A stretch of DNA of 25,108 nt from a virus. The DNA is taken from IMG/VR virus record IMGVR_UViG_3300036876_000303, positions 1 through 25,108 of that record; one strand, written 5' to 3'. Below, piece by piece: positions 1-6,346 of the stretch. The translations under genes and the position numbers were made by a program. A model generated the notes under the pieces. It had not been told where the DNA came from. It worked only from the letters and a program-made list of their open reading frames with translations, and searched no databases. The stretch's first letter is position 1. Each line of letters opens with the position of its first letter.

Positions 1-210
1 ATGACCCAAACCACTTTACCTACGACCAAGAACGTCTTCAACGAACATGAAGCTGCGGAATGGCTGGGGCTGGACGTGACCACGCTCCGGGATTGGCGTT
101 TCCGCCGTGTTGGCCCCGCGTACCGCAAATACCTCAATAAATCCATCCGCTACCCCCTGGATGAACTCACGAAGTTTGCGGAGCGGTCCAGGGTCCAGAC
201 CGCAGCGTAG
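1..210 (+). CDS. AlpA/excisionase-type helix-turn-helix DNA-binding protein
   Basis: A 69-residue protein whose ATG is the first base of the window, so its ribosome binding site and promoter lie outside. Residues about 13 to 60 form a MerR/AlpA-like helix-turn-helix. The pattern is NEHEAAEWLGLDVTTLRDWR, then a basic turn (RRVGPAYRK), a YLNKSIRYP wing and a DELTKF helix. This is the small HTH_17/AlpA family, whose members act as excisionases or as activators of phage and satellite operons. It is followed by the small-gene and replication cluster, which fits a regulator or Xis role. Family membership is read from the pattern; the exact target (attachment site or promoter) is not visible. The short length and the absence of any other domain are normal for the family. 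Confidence 0.75.
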   Translation: MTQTTLPTTKNVFNEHEAAEWLGLDVTTLRDWRFRRVGPAYRKYLNKSIRYPLDELTKFAERSRVQTAA

Positions 211-233
211 CCCGGCTGGCCGTTCGCTGCGGG

Positions 234-257
234 GGTCCGTATCGTCTACACCGGACC
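234..257 (+). other. Small inverted repeat in the gap after the HTH gene
   Basis: GGTCCG (234-239) and CGGACC (252-257) form a 6-base-pair stem around a 12-base loop. It lies in the 168-base space between the helix-turn-helix gene and the next ORF, which otherwise shows nothing recognisable. No T-tract follows, so a rho-independent terminator is not supported. It could be a weak operator or chance in GC-rich DNA. Confidence 0.2.
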
Positions 258-378
258 GCTGGCCCCCACGTTCCTAACGAATTCCCACCCGCGCAAGCAC
301 GCCCTGATAGGGAACTTTGCGCCCGCGCATGGCCAATGCACGGACACCGTTTATACGCACTTCGGAGCACACAACAAC

Positions 379-699
379 ATGAATAATGAAAGTTACTATT
401 CGGACCTGCGCGCCAAGACAAACGCCCTGGCCGCGCAGTACCCTGACGGCTGCCTTTTGGTGGTGTCCGTCTCTAATCGGCTGAAAGGCAGCACTGGCGG
501 GACCATCGCTGAAGTGGATACCGCGAATGGTGCCCGGATCATTTTGGACGGAACCCACCGCGAAGCCAACCCAGAGGAAGCCCGGCTATATCGTGAGGCG
601 CAAGAGTTGGCGCGCGCCCGAACTTCTAGCGATCCACTGGAAGCAGCCCGAAGGCAGTTCGGATTGCTGGTGGGCACCAAGGGGAATTCACATGCCTGA
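379..699 (+). CDS. Small hypothetical phage protein (106 aa)
   Basis: A 106-residue protein with an ATG preceded by GGAG at 364-367. I do not recognise a family. The N-terminal half is predicted beta-rich (CLLVVSVSNRL and GARIILDGTHR). The C-terminal half is a charged helix from about residue 62 (EANPEEARLYREAQELARAR). It overlaps the next gene by 8 bases (692-699), which indicates translational coupling. Its place among small ORFs between a regulator and a replication gene is typical of early phage accessory genes. No function is proposed. Confidence 0.65.
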   Translation: MNNESYYSDLRAKTNALAAQYPDGCLLVVSVSNRLKGSTGGTIAEVDTANGARIILDGTHREANPEEARLYREAQELARARTSSDPLEAARRQFGLLVGTKGNSHA

Positions 700-1408
700 C
701 ATGGCCGGGCCGTTGGCCTTGAGACTTCCACCCAACCCAACACCGCTGGACTTGCTTATTGCGGGCGCGGAAACCCCAGACCCGGCATTGCTGCCGGAAT
801 ACATCACCATGGCCACAGAAGCTGGCCCGCATCGTGTAAGGCGCATCCATGAAGAGGAAGCCGCATTTGCCGAAGAACGTATGCTGATGCATACAAGGGG
901 TTCCGTTGAAGACTTGCTATCAAAGCTTAAGTTGGAACTCCAAAAACTGCGGATTCCCAGTTGGGACGAACTGCTTGACAACATCACCGCGTGCGACTCC
1001 CTGGCATTGTCTGAACGGCTGCGGCCCATCGAATATCAGGTGGTGTTCGTATCGGATGCCAAGGACCGGCTAGAAGTCCGAATCGCAGCAGCGCGTCTGC
1101 GCCGTATGGAAGCCACCCTGGAACGCTGCAAGATCGAAGCATTTGAAAGCCAACTGCTCTGCGCGATATCGGTGCTCAAAACCGAAACTGCAATGGCTGC
1201 GATTCGCGAACAGGAGGGTGGCGCTGTGGTCTTTGGCAAGCGCTCACAAATGCTTCGCCAAGCGTCCTGCGAAGCCGCGCGACAGGTGGGCTTGGCAGAA
1301 GATGCTCTCAGGCAAGAACGTAACGCGCAACTGACCGCAGAACAAACCCGCATGGCACAGGGAACGATCACGCGCGCCGCGATAGCTTCAGCCATTCCGG
1401 CCTTTTGA
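692..1408 (+). CDS. Hypothetical protein, helix-rich (238 aa)
   Basis: The ATG at 692 is chosen because AGGGG lies at 680-684 and the start overlaps the previous stop by 8 bases. An open extension back to 527 exists but would overlap most of the upstream gene. The 238 residues are mostly helical. The segments around residues 45 to 90 and 125 to 225 are rich in Glu, Arg, Ala and Leu and could form coiled coils, for example AARLRRMEATLERCKIEAFE. There is no signal peptide, membrane segment or known catalytic motif. The glutamates are almost all GAA, like the rest of the left part of the window. The family is unknown to me; a DNA-associated or structural early phage protein is possible but not shown. 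Confidence 0.65.
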   Translation: MPDMAGPLALRLPPNPTPLDLLIAGAETPDPALLPEYITMATEAGPHRVRRIHEEEAAFAEERMLMHTRGSVEDLLSKLKLELQKLRIPSWDELLDNITACDSLALSERLRPIEYQVVFVSDAKDRLEVRIAAARLRRMEATLERCKIEAFESQLLCAISVLKTETAMAAIREQEGGAVVFGKRSQMLRQASCEAARQVGLAEDALRQERNAQLTAEQTRMAQGTITRAAIASAIPAF

Positions 1409-1465
1409 ACTCACGGATTTTCACGGAAGTCTCACACGCAGCAAAACGAATTGGACAACTGAATT

Positions 1466-1711
1466 ATGACTGACGAAACACGTCAGAAGTGGGAAGAGAT
1501 TAACGCATTCCTGAACCCGAAACCAGCGGACCCAGCGGTGCCGTTACCGGCACAAGCCAACCGCGCGGCAATGACACCTGCACAGCAAGAAGCGACCTTC
1601 AACAACTGGGTTGAATTTATCGACAAGAAGCCAATAAACTCCTGGCAACCCGATGAGGTTGCGGCCTACAGGTTTGCGGCCCAACGCGCCCTGAAGGAAA
1701 TCGGGCGCTGA
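1466..1711 (+). CDS. Small hypothetical protein (81 aa)
   Basis: An 81-residue ORF with an ATG and only a weak upstream GGA (1453-1455). The 57 bases before it hold a short direct repeat, TCACGGA twice near 1411-1427, and no gene. The protein has a polar N-terminus, a Pro/Ala-rich linker (about residues 18 to 32) and a C-terminal helix with FNNWVEFIDKKPINSWQPDE. No family is recognised. Position and size match the early unknown genes often found upstream of phage primases. Confidence 0.55.
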   Translation: MTDETRQKWEEINAFLNPKPADPAVPLPAQANRAAMTPAQQEATFNNWVEFIDKKPINSWQPDEVAAYRFAAQRALKEIGR

Positions 1712-1743
1712 AGACAACGGCACGACACGACAAGGATAAACAC

Positions 1744-2013
1744 ATGTTTGCTACCGAACTTCAAAAGGCGGAATACGTCCGCCAAGTCCAAGCCTTCATC
1801 GGCACCGCCGATGATGTCACACTGACCGCGCTGGAATCCGCGATCAGGGAAGCGCGCGCCGCGCGCATTGCCGAACGTAACGCAGCGCTACCCGAATGCC
1901 CTGTCCTTGTGGACATCGGCGGAAACCGTGTTGAAGTCACGCGGGAACGGGCCATCGAACTTCTGGACGCGGGGAAGCACAGCCTAGCGCCTGCGGAAAC
2001 GAACGGACAGTGA
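1744..2013 (+). CDS. Small hypothetical protein (89 aa)
   Basis: An 89-residue protein with an ATG and a good AAGGA (1732-1736) seven bases upstream. The N-terminal 50 residues look like a pair of amphipathic helices (ELQKAEYVRQVQAFIG, then ALESAIREARAARIAERNA). A short beta segment follows (PVLVDIGGNRVEVTRERA), ending in a helix. No family is recognised. The stop overlaps the region of the next start, so it sits in the same transcription and translation unit. Confidence 0.6.
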   Translation: MFATELQKAEYVRQVQAFIGTADDVTLTALESAIREARAARIAERNAALPECPVLVDIGGNRVEVTRERAIELLDAGKHSLAPAETNGQ

Positions 2014-2015
2014 TT

Positions 2016-2258
2016 ATGGAAGGTCCCATCAATGATGAAATCGCGGCCTTGCGGGCGCTGTGGGCAGAAGAGGAATCAGACGCAAAGGCGCGCCGCGATG
2101 CTGCCCAACGCGAAAAACTAGAGAAGCGCCGCGAATTGCTGCGGTCCGGTCAATGGAAGCCGGACTGCCGATGTGACACCTGCCTTCGTGCGGTGCTTGA
2201 ACTGACGGCCCCCGCTGGGCTGTGCGAGAAAGCGCAGCACGGCAATCAGTGGTGGTAG
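2016..2258 (+). CDS. Small Cys-containing hypothetical protein (80 aa)
   Basis: The ATG at 2016 is the simplest start. A GTG at 2010 in the same frame, overlapping the previous stop (TGA 2011-2013), is an alternative that adds two residues. The first 50 residues are a charged helix (EIAALRALWAEEESDAKARR). The C-terminal part carries CRCDTC and a fourth Cys about 20 residues on, a possible small metal-binding site. No family is recognised. It is the last small gene before the hairpin and the primase. Confidence 0.55.
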   Translation: MEGPINDEIAALRALWAEEESDAKARRDAAQREKLEKRRELLRSGQWKPDCRCDTCLRAVLELTAPAGLCEKAQHGNQWW

Positions 2259-2269
2259 TTGTCAAAGGT

Positions 2270-2297
2270 CGTGCGGGGGAACGATACCCCCCGCACG
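2270..2297 (+). other. Strong GC hairpin just upstream of the primase start
   Basis: A perfect 10-base-pair stem is formed by CGTGCGGGGG (2270-2279) and CCCCCGCACG (2288-2297) with the 8-base loop AACGATAC. It lies 11 bases after the preceding stop and ends two bases before an alternative TTG start (2299) and 49 bases before the preferred ATG (2347) of the primase gene. No T-run follows, so it is not a classical terminator. It may limit read-through into, or translation of, the replication gene, or protect the mRNA end. The fold is seen; the role is inferred. Confidence 0.45.
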
Positions 2298-2346
2298 GTT
2301 GAAGAAGAACTCTAACGATGTGGGAACGATTGAGTGGGAAACACAA

Positions 2347-4797
2347 ATGACAGAAGAACTCAGGGGGCCGGGGGCTGAATCCGGCCCAATCACAACACAA
2401 CCCATTTTACCATGCGGCCCCAACAGCGCAAATAGCTTTTCTACGCAAATCGAATGGGCTGTAGCGTATGCGCAAGCCGGTTGGTGCGTGTTGCCGTTGC
2501 ATGAACCGCAGGGGTCCGGCTGTTCCTGCGGAAAGCCTGATTGCGGCAAGCCGGGGAAGCATGCACGGGTCCGCGAATGGCAGAAGGCATCATGTGACCC
2601 GGCCACGGTTGCCGCTTGGTGGAAGCAGTGGCCGAATGCAAATATCGGCCTACGGCTGGACGGTCTGATTGTGCTGGACGTGGACGGGGCCGAAGGGTTT
2701 GAATCGCTGGCCGCAATGGAAGCGGAACACGGAATCCTGGACGCGTGCGCCCGCCAGCGGAGTGGTAGCGGCGGGTGGCACTACCTGTTTGAAGCGGTGC
2801 CGGGCATGGAAAAGCGTATCAAGTTTCGGCCCGGTCTTGACCTGTTGACGGGGGCCGGGTGCTATATCGTGTGCGCGCCAAGCCTGCACGCCAGTGGGGG
2901 CCGTTACGAATGGGTTGACGAACACAGCCCGCTGTCCGCGCACCGGGACAAGATACCCTTGACGGTTCCCCCAGCGTGGCTGCTGCGCGCCGCAACGAAT
3001 GAGAAGGCCAAGACCACAGCCCGCGCCAAGCAACCCATTGCGGAACGCGTGCCCGCTGAACGCATGCTGTCCATGGCACTAGAAAAGATCAAGGCTGGTG
3101 AAGCGCGCAACAACACCGGGCTATGGTTCTTTGCCCAACTGCGTGATAACGGCTACACCAAGGACGAAGCGCTGCTATCGTTGCGTGACTGGGTGAACGC
3201 TGCGAATGATGCCGCGCCCGGCCAGCACCGGTACACCATGCAGGAAGCTGAAGCCAGCTTGCGCAGCGCGTACAGCAAGGACGCCCGTGACCCGTGGGAC
3301 GAAGATGACAAGCCCAGCCACGCGGACATCTTGCTGAAGCTGATTGACGATTTCGAGTACTTCAAGTCCGGCCCGGCCAATGATGGCTACGTCCGCATGG
3401 TGATTGGTGACCACCACGAAGTCTGGAAGGTAGACGCGAAAAGCCCACGGGTCCGCGAAGTCTTGACGCATCGCTTCCTGACGCAGAAGGACCGCGCACC
3501 CAGCCGTGAAGCCTTGAACACCGTGATTGATACTATATCGGCAAAGTGCGGGGCCGGGCCGAAAGTTGACGTACACGTGCGTTTCGCACGCGGGCGTGAC
3601 GCGATCTACCTGGACATGTGTGATGACCAGTGGCGCGCCATCGAAGTGACCAAGGACGGGTGGCAGGTGGTCCAAAACCCGCCCGTGCTGTTCAGGCGTG
3701 GCGCGGGCGCGCTGCCCTTGCCAGTGCCGGTGAAAGGCGGAACCCTGGACCCGCTGCGCCCGCTGCTGAACTGCGGGGATGACGCGCAATGGTGCCTGAT
3801 GCTGGCGTGGCTGGTGGGTGCCTTCTTACCGGAAGGCGCGTTCAGCCATCTGGTGCTGCAAGGCGAACAGGGTAGCGCCAAGTCAACCACGGCCCTGCTG
3901 CTGCTGTCCATGTTGGACCCGAGTGACGCGGGCCTTTCAGCGCCCCCGAAAGATGAAACAGACGCTACGGTGTCCGCGATGCACGCGGGCATTCTGGCGT
4001 ATGACAACCTGTCCGGGTGCCGGGCTGAAATGGCTGATGTGTTTTGCAGGTTCAGCACCGGGCAGGGCTACAGGACGCGGACGTTTTACGAAAACCTTGG
4101 AATTACCGTTGCCAGCGTCAAGCTGCCGATACTGCTGAACGGGATTGATTCAACGGTCATGCGTGGCGACCTGCTGGAACGGTCCATCACGCTGAAGTTG
4201 CCGCGCATCACCCCAGAGAATCGGCTTACGGAACAAGGAATATGGGCTGACTTTGAACGTCTGCATCCGGGCTGCTTGGGTGCCCTGCTGGATTCGGTAA
4301 GCACAGGGCTGCGGAATCTACCGAACACCAAGCTGACGGACGCGCCGCGCATGTCAGACTTCTGCACGTGGCTGGTTGCATGTGAACCGGCCCTACCGTG
4401 GAAGCCGGGCGAATTCATCGCGGCCTACAGGGGCAAGCTGGAATCTGCCAACAGCGACCTTGCGGAGAATGACTCCGTAGCGTCTGCGCTCATTGAATGG
4501 GTGGAACAGTCTACCAGTCCGGGCACCGGTCAACTTGTCACTGCTAAGGACCTGCTGATTGCTCTGAATGAAATCACGCATGAGTGGCCGAAGGACCTGC
4601 GCCACTGGCCCCTTAGCCCGGAAGCCCTGGCCCATCGTCTGGTGCGCCTTGCCCCGGTCCTGCGGGCGCAGGGGATTGAAGTGCGCAAGTGGCCACGCAC
4701 TAATAAGGCGCGGTCACGTTGGGAAATCTGGCGGGATGCGCCGCAAGGGTACCTGCTTCCGCGCTTCATTGTGGATGCGTGCAAAGAGGCTGCCTGA
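2347..4797 (+). CDS. Phage replication protein: Prim-Pol primase/polymerase fused to a helicase
   Basis: An 816-residue bifunctional replication protein. Residues about 36 to 215 match the Prim-Pol (archaeo-eukaryotic primase-like) domain: the Cys-rich GCSCGKPDC (58-66), the metal-binding DVD in IVLDVDG (D111, D113), the GGWHYLF histidine (H145) and the GAGCYIV...PSLH core. A primase C-terminal helical segment follows (about 235 to 315). Residues about 470 to 640 form a helicase/ATPase module with Walker A GEQGSAKST (506-514), Walker B ILAYDN (549-554) and an arginine-bearing MRGDLLERS (605-613). Such proteins prime and unwind phage or satellite DNA at their own origin, in the cytoplasm. The ATG at 2347 is preferred, with GAGTGGGAA upstream; a TTG at 2299 would add 16 residues. 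The repeat-rich region directly downstream is a likely origin. Glu codons are overwhelmingly GAA (43 to 6). Confidence 0.9.
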   Translation: MTEELRGPGAESGPITTQPILPCGPNSANSFSTQIEWAVAYAQAGWCVLPLHEPQGSGCSCGKPDCGKPGKHARVREWQKASCDPATVAAWWKQWPNANIGLRLDGLIVLDVDGAEGFESLAAMEAEHGILDACARQRSGSGGWHYLFEAVPGMEKRIKFRPGLDLLTGAGCYIVCAPSLHASGGRYEWVDEHSPLSAHRDKIPLTVPPAWLLRAATNEKAKTTARAKQPIAERVPAERMLSMALEKIKAGEARNNTGLWFFAQLRDNGYTKDEALLSLRDWVNAANDAAPGQHRYTMQEAEASLRSAYSKDARDPWDEDDKPSHADILLKLIDDFEYFKSGPANDGYVRMVIGDHHEVWKVDAKSPRVREVLTHRFLTQKDRAPSREALNTVIDTISAKCGAGPKVDVHVRFARGRDAIYLDMCDDQWRAIEVTKDGWQVVQNPPVLFRRGAGALPLPVPVKGGTLDPLRPLLNCGDDAQWCLMLAWLVGAFLPEGAFSHLVLQGEQGSAKSTTALLLLSMLDPSDAGLSAPPKDETDATVSAMHAGILAYDNLSGCRAEMADVFCRFSTGQGYRTRTFYENLGITVASVKLPILLNGIDSTVMRGDLLERSITLKLPRITPENRLTEQGIWADFERLHPGCLGALLDSVSTGLRNLPNTKLTDAPRMSDFCTWLVACEPALPWKPGEFIAAYRGKLESANSDLAENDSVASALIEWVEQSTSPGTGQLVTAKDLLIALNEITHEWPKDLRHWPLSPEALAHRLVRLAPVLRAQGIEVRKWPRTNKARSRWEIWRDAPQGYLLPRFIVDACKEAA

Positions 4798-5092
4798 CGG
4801 GTGCCGGTTGTGACGGTTGGTGACGGTTGCTATTTACGAACCGTCACCGTCCATGCGCCTGAATCGCAAGGGGTCTACGTAGACGCGTGCCGGTTGTGAC
4901 GGTTTTCCTTCTCTCTTAGAGGGAGAAGGGGTAAGGGAGTGTGTCACGCACTGCCCCTGCGGACTTCCTTCCCCCAGCGCGCCCCCTAAGAGTTAGGCAA
5001 AAAAACAGTCATTTCCGTCACTCCGTCACGGCTCTTTGGAATCAATGCGTTGCGGAGCGTCGGTTTCAGGGGCGTGACGGTTAGACCGTCAC
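4795..5092 (+). repeat. TGACGG repeat cluster, candidate replication origin (iteron-like)
   Basis: At least nine copies of TGACGG or its complement lie in about 300 bases. Direct copies are at 4795, 4811, 4821, 4897 and 5075; complement (CCGTCA) copies are at 4841, 5015, 5023 and 5086. Two copies are embedded in an exact 18-base direct repeat, GTGCCGGTTGTGACGGTT, at 4801-4818 and 4887-4904. An 8-base inverted pair, GTGACGGT (5074-5081) and ACCGTCAC (5085-5092), has a 3-base spacer. The cluster starts on the stop codon of the Prim-Pol/helicase gene and contains no gene. Repeats beside a replication gene are typical of phage and plasmid origins. That role is inferred. Confidence 0.55.
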
Positions 5093-5151
5093 CAACCCGC
5101 CCGCGAATCCGGGTGAAGTGGACAGCATTAAGAAACGTTCATGCACCCTAA

Positions 5152-5179
5152 TTCAATACTGTAGAGTACTTTGCATAAT
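5152..5179 (+). promoter_or_regulatory. Possible sigma70-type promoter for the packaging genes
   Basis: TTCAAT (5152-5157) and CATAAT (5174-5179) are separated by 16 bases in an AT-richer patch that stands out from the GC-rich surroundings. It is about 200 bases upstream of the small-terminase-like gene start, leaving a long leader containing GC hairpins. Neither hexamer is a perfect consensus, so support is weak. Confidence 0.3.
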
Positions 5180-5272
5180 AGAGGAAACGTGAAAGCCGCT
5201 AAACGCGCGGCGCGGGTGGCGTACAAGGATCTGCCACCCAGCCCCAACAATATCGGTTATACAGAATCATCA

Positions 5273-5325
5273 CCGGCCCCCCAGGGGCCTTCACGGGGCC
5301 GGGTAGGGTCAACCATCCTGCCCGG
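5273..5325 (+). other. Two adjacent GC hairpins in the leader of the small-terminase-like gene
   Basis: The first hairpin pairs CCGGCCCC (5273-5280) with GGGGCCGG (5295-5302). The second pairs 5299-5309 with 5315-5325: 11 base pairs counting two G-U pairs, with the 5-base loop CAACC. They share bases 5299-5302, so they are mutually exclusive in RNA. No T-tract follows. Alternative hairpins of this kind can act as attenuators or RNA control elements; here that is only an inference. Confidence 0.35.
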
Positions 5326-5380
5326 CCCGTCACAACCCCGCTGGTATCTCACGGACACCAGCACCCATAGGAAGACGCAC

Positions 5381-5923
5381 ATGTCTGAAGAGACGAAACC
5401 AGCCACCCAGGTGGCAAAGAAAAACCCCGGTCACCGATTTCACGAAGGTCACCCCAGGTTCGGGGGCAAGAAAAAGAACACGGCTGCTACGGCCAGAGCC
5501 ATGGCCAGCGAGCTTGGATGCGACCCGCTTGAGTTCATGATGAAAATTATCAACGCAGACACCATCGAACAGACCGTGATTGTAGATGGCAAAAAGAAGC
5601 GCGTGGAAGTTGCCATACCGCTGGACACCAGATTGGACGCGGCCAAGACAGTGGTGAACTACCTGTACCCGCGTCTGACGGCACAGCAGGTCAGCGGCCC
5701 CGCTGACCGCCCCATTGAAACGGTGACCTTCGATATCACCAAGCTGCTTCAGGACCCAGTTGCGGTTGAAGCGGCCCAGAAGCTGGCGCTGATGATGGCC
5801 GCGCAGGACACGGCACAAGCACCGGCCAGAATCTGCGGCCCGGCTGATGAATCCTGCGCGCGGCCCGCTTACGATCCATCGGAAGTGCTCAGAGATCACA
5901 ACGGCCACTATCTGCCGAAGTGA
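5381..5923 (+). CDS. Putative small terminase subunit-like phage protein (180 aa)
   Basis: The ATG at 5381 has AGGA at 5369-5372; the open frame back to TTG 5171 is not convincing. The N-terminus is basic and Gly/Lys-rich (HEGHPRFGGKKKNTAATAR, about residues 23 to 41). A helical segment, ASELGCDPLEFMMKIIN, follows. The central part ends with LDTRLDAAKTVVNYLYPRL, which resembles small terminase-like or terminase-associated phage proteins that recognise DNA for packaging. The C-terminus is unremarkable. Small terminases usually sit directly before the large terminase, but here the large subunit is absent and a DNA-binding ORF and a truncated portal follow. Glu codons are 8 GAA to 3 GAG, the left-part style. 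It could instead be an unrelated DNA-binding accessory protein. Confidence 0.55.
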   Translation: MSEETKPATQVAKKNPGHRFHEGHPRFGGKKKNTAATARAMASELGCDPLEFMMKIINADTIEQTVIVDGKKKRVEVAIPLDTRLDAAKTVVNYLYPRLTAQQVSGPADRPIETVTFDITKLLQDPVAVEAAQKLALMMAAQDTAQAPARICGPADESCARPAYDPSEVLRDHNGHYLPK

Positions 5924-5946
5924 CGTGAAGTGTAAACGGACAACTT

Positions 5947-5966
5947 GGGGCCGGACACCCGGCCCC
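5947..5966 (+). terminator. Terminator-like hairpin after the small-terminase-like gene
   Basis: A perfect 8-base-pair GC stem, GGGGCCGG (5947-5954) and CCGGCCCC (5959-5966), closes an ACAC tetraloop. It is extended by a T-G and a T-A pair and followed by GAACTTCTT. The stem is strong but the U-tract is poor, so termination is possible but not certain. The arms are the same 8-mer used in the hairpin at 5273-5302. Confidence 0.35.
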
Positions 5967-5986
5967 GAACTTCTTGGAGAGAATTC

Positions 5987-6346
5987 ATGAGACGAACCTT
6001 TGACCGGTACGGCGTGGACATTTCGCCCTTCCCTGCCTTCTGTGAACGGTATGCTAACGGCATGCCGTTGCGCCCGCCCATGGCCCAGCGCCCGGCCCGT
6101 GCCTCTATCGCCACGATGCCCGCACCCCGCGTGCCGGAACCCGCGCCCGCTGTGGTTTCCTTGGATGTCAGCGATGAAGCAGCCGTGGCGCGTCAGATTC
6201 GGACGTGGTTCAGCGCTGGCCGGACGCCCCGCGCCATTGCCGCAAACCTGAACCGCTTGGGCGCGCCCGTCAATCGTGGTTCCCAGTGGTACGCAAGCAC
6301 GGTGAAAGTCATACTGCTTCATGATCCATGCCCACGGTCTGCATGA
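5987..6346 (+). CDS. Small protein with a serine-recombinase-type DNA-binding segment, possibly cut at its 3' end
   Basis: The ATG at 5987 has GGAG at 5975-5978; a TTG at 5945 is less likely. The 119-residue protein has a Pro/Ala-rich N-terminal half. From about residue 65 it shows a helix-turn-helix like the Recombinase domain of large serine recombinases: ARQIRTWFSAGRTPRAIAAN, then LNRLGAPVNRGSQWYASTVKVIL. No resolvase catalytic domain (active-site Ser with its Arg residues) is present, so it is not an active recombinase alone. Similar stand-alone DNA-binding modules occur in phages near packaging genes. The last residues (LLHDPCPRSA) run into the suspected junction, and the stop at 6344-6346 lies inside the portal ORF. 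The natural C-terminus may therefore be lost. Confidence 0.5.
   Translation: MRRTFDRYGVDISPFPAFCERYANGMPLRPPMAQRPARASIATMPAPRVPEPAPAVVSLDVSDEAAVARQIRTWFSAGRTPRAIAANLNRLGAPVNRGSQWYASTVKVILLHDPCPRSA

Larger units (their letters stand above)
4798..5380. other. 583-base non-coding region between the replication gene and the small-terminase-like gene
   Basis: No credible gene is seen here. It holds the TGACGG repeats (to 5092), the palindrome GTCTACGTAGAC (4873-4884), a 10-base-pair hairpin at 4907-4929 (with a U-G pair and a 3-base loop) and an AT-richer patch around 5128-5182 with promoter-like hexamers. A pair of GC hairpins lies at 5273-5325. A TTG-started extension of the downstream frame (5171-5380) has biased, Pro/Ser-rich composition and is not supported as coding. 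The region looks like combined origin and transcription-control DNA dividing early from late genes. Confidence 0.5.

Noticed and set aside
527-691. N-terminal extension of the 238-residue ORF
   Set aside because: It overlaps the preceding gene, and the ATG at 692 has AGGGG upstream plus a coupling overlap.
4907-4929. Hairpin after the primase as a rho-independent terminator
   Set aside because: Ten pairs can form, but a purine-rich stretch rather than a T-tract follows. It is kept only as part of the non-coding region.
4795-5092. TGACGG repeats as a CRISPR-like array
   Set aside because: Repeats are short, irregularly spaced and in both orientations, with no constant spacer length and no cas genes.
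5171-5380. TTG-started N-terminal extension of the small-terminase-like gene
   Set aside because: It crosses two GC hairpins, has biased Pro/Ser composition and no Shine-Dalgarno. The ATG at 5381 has one.
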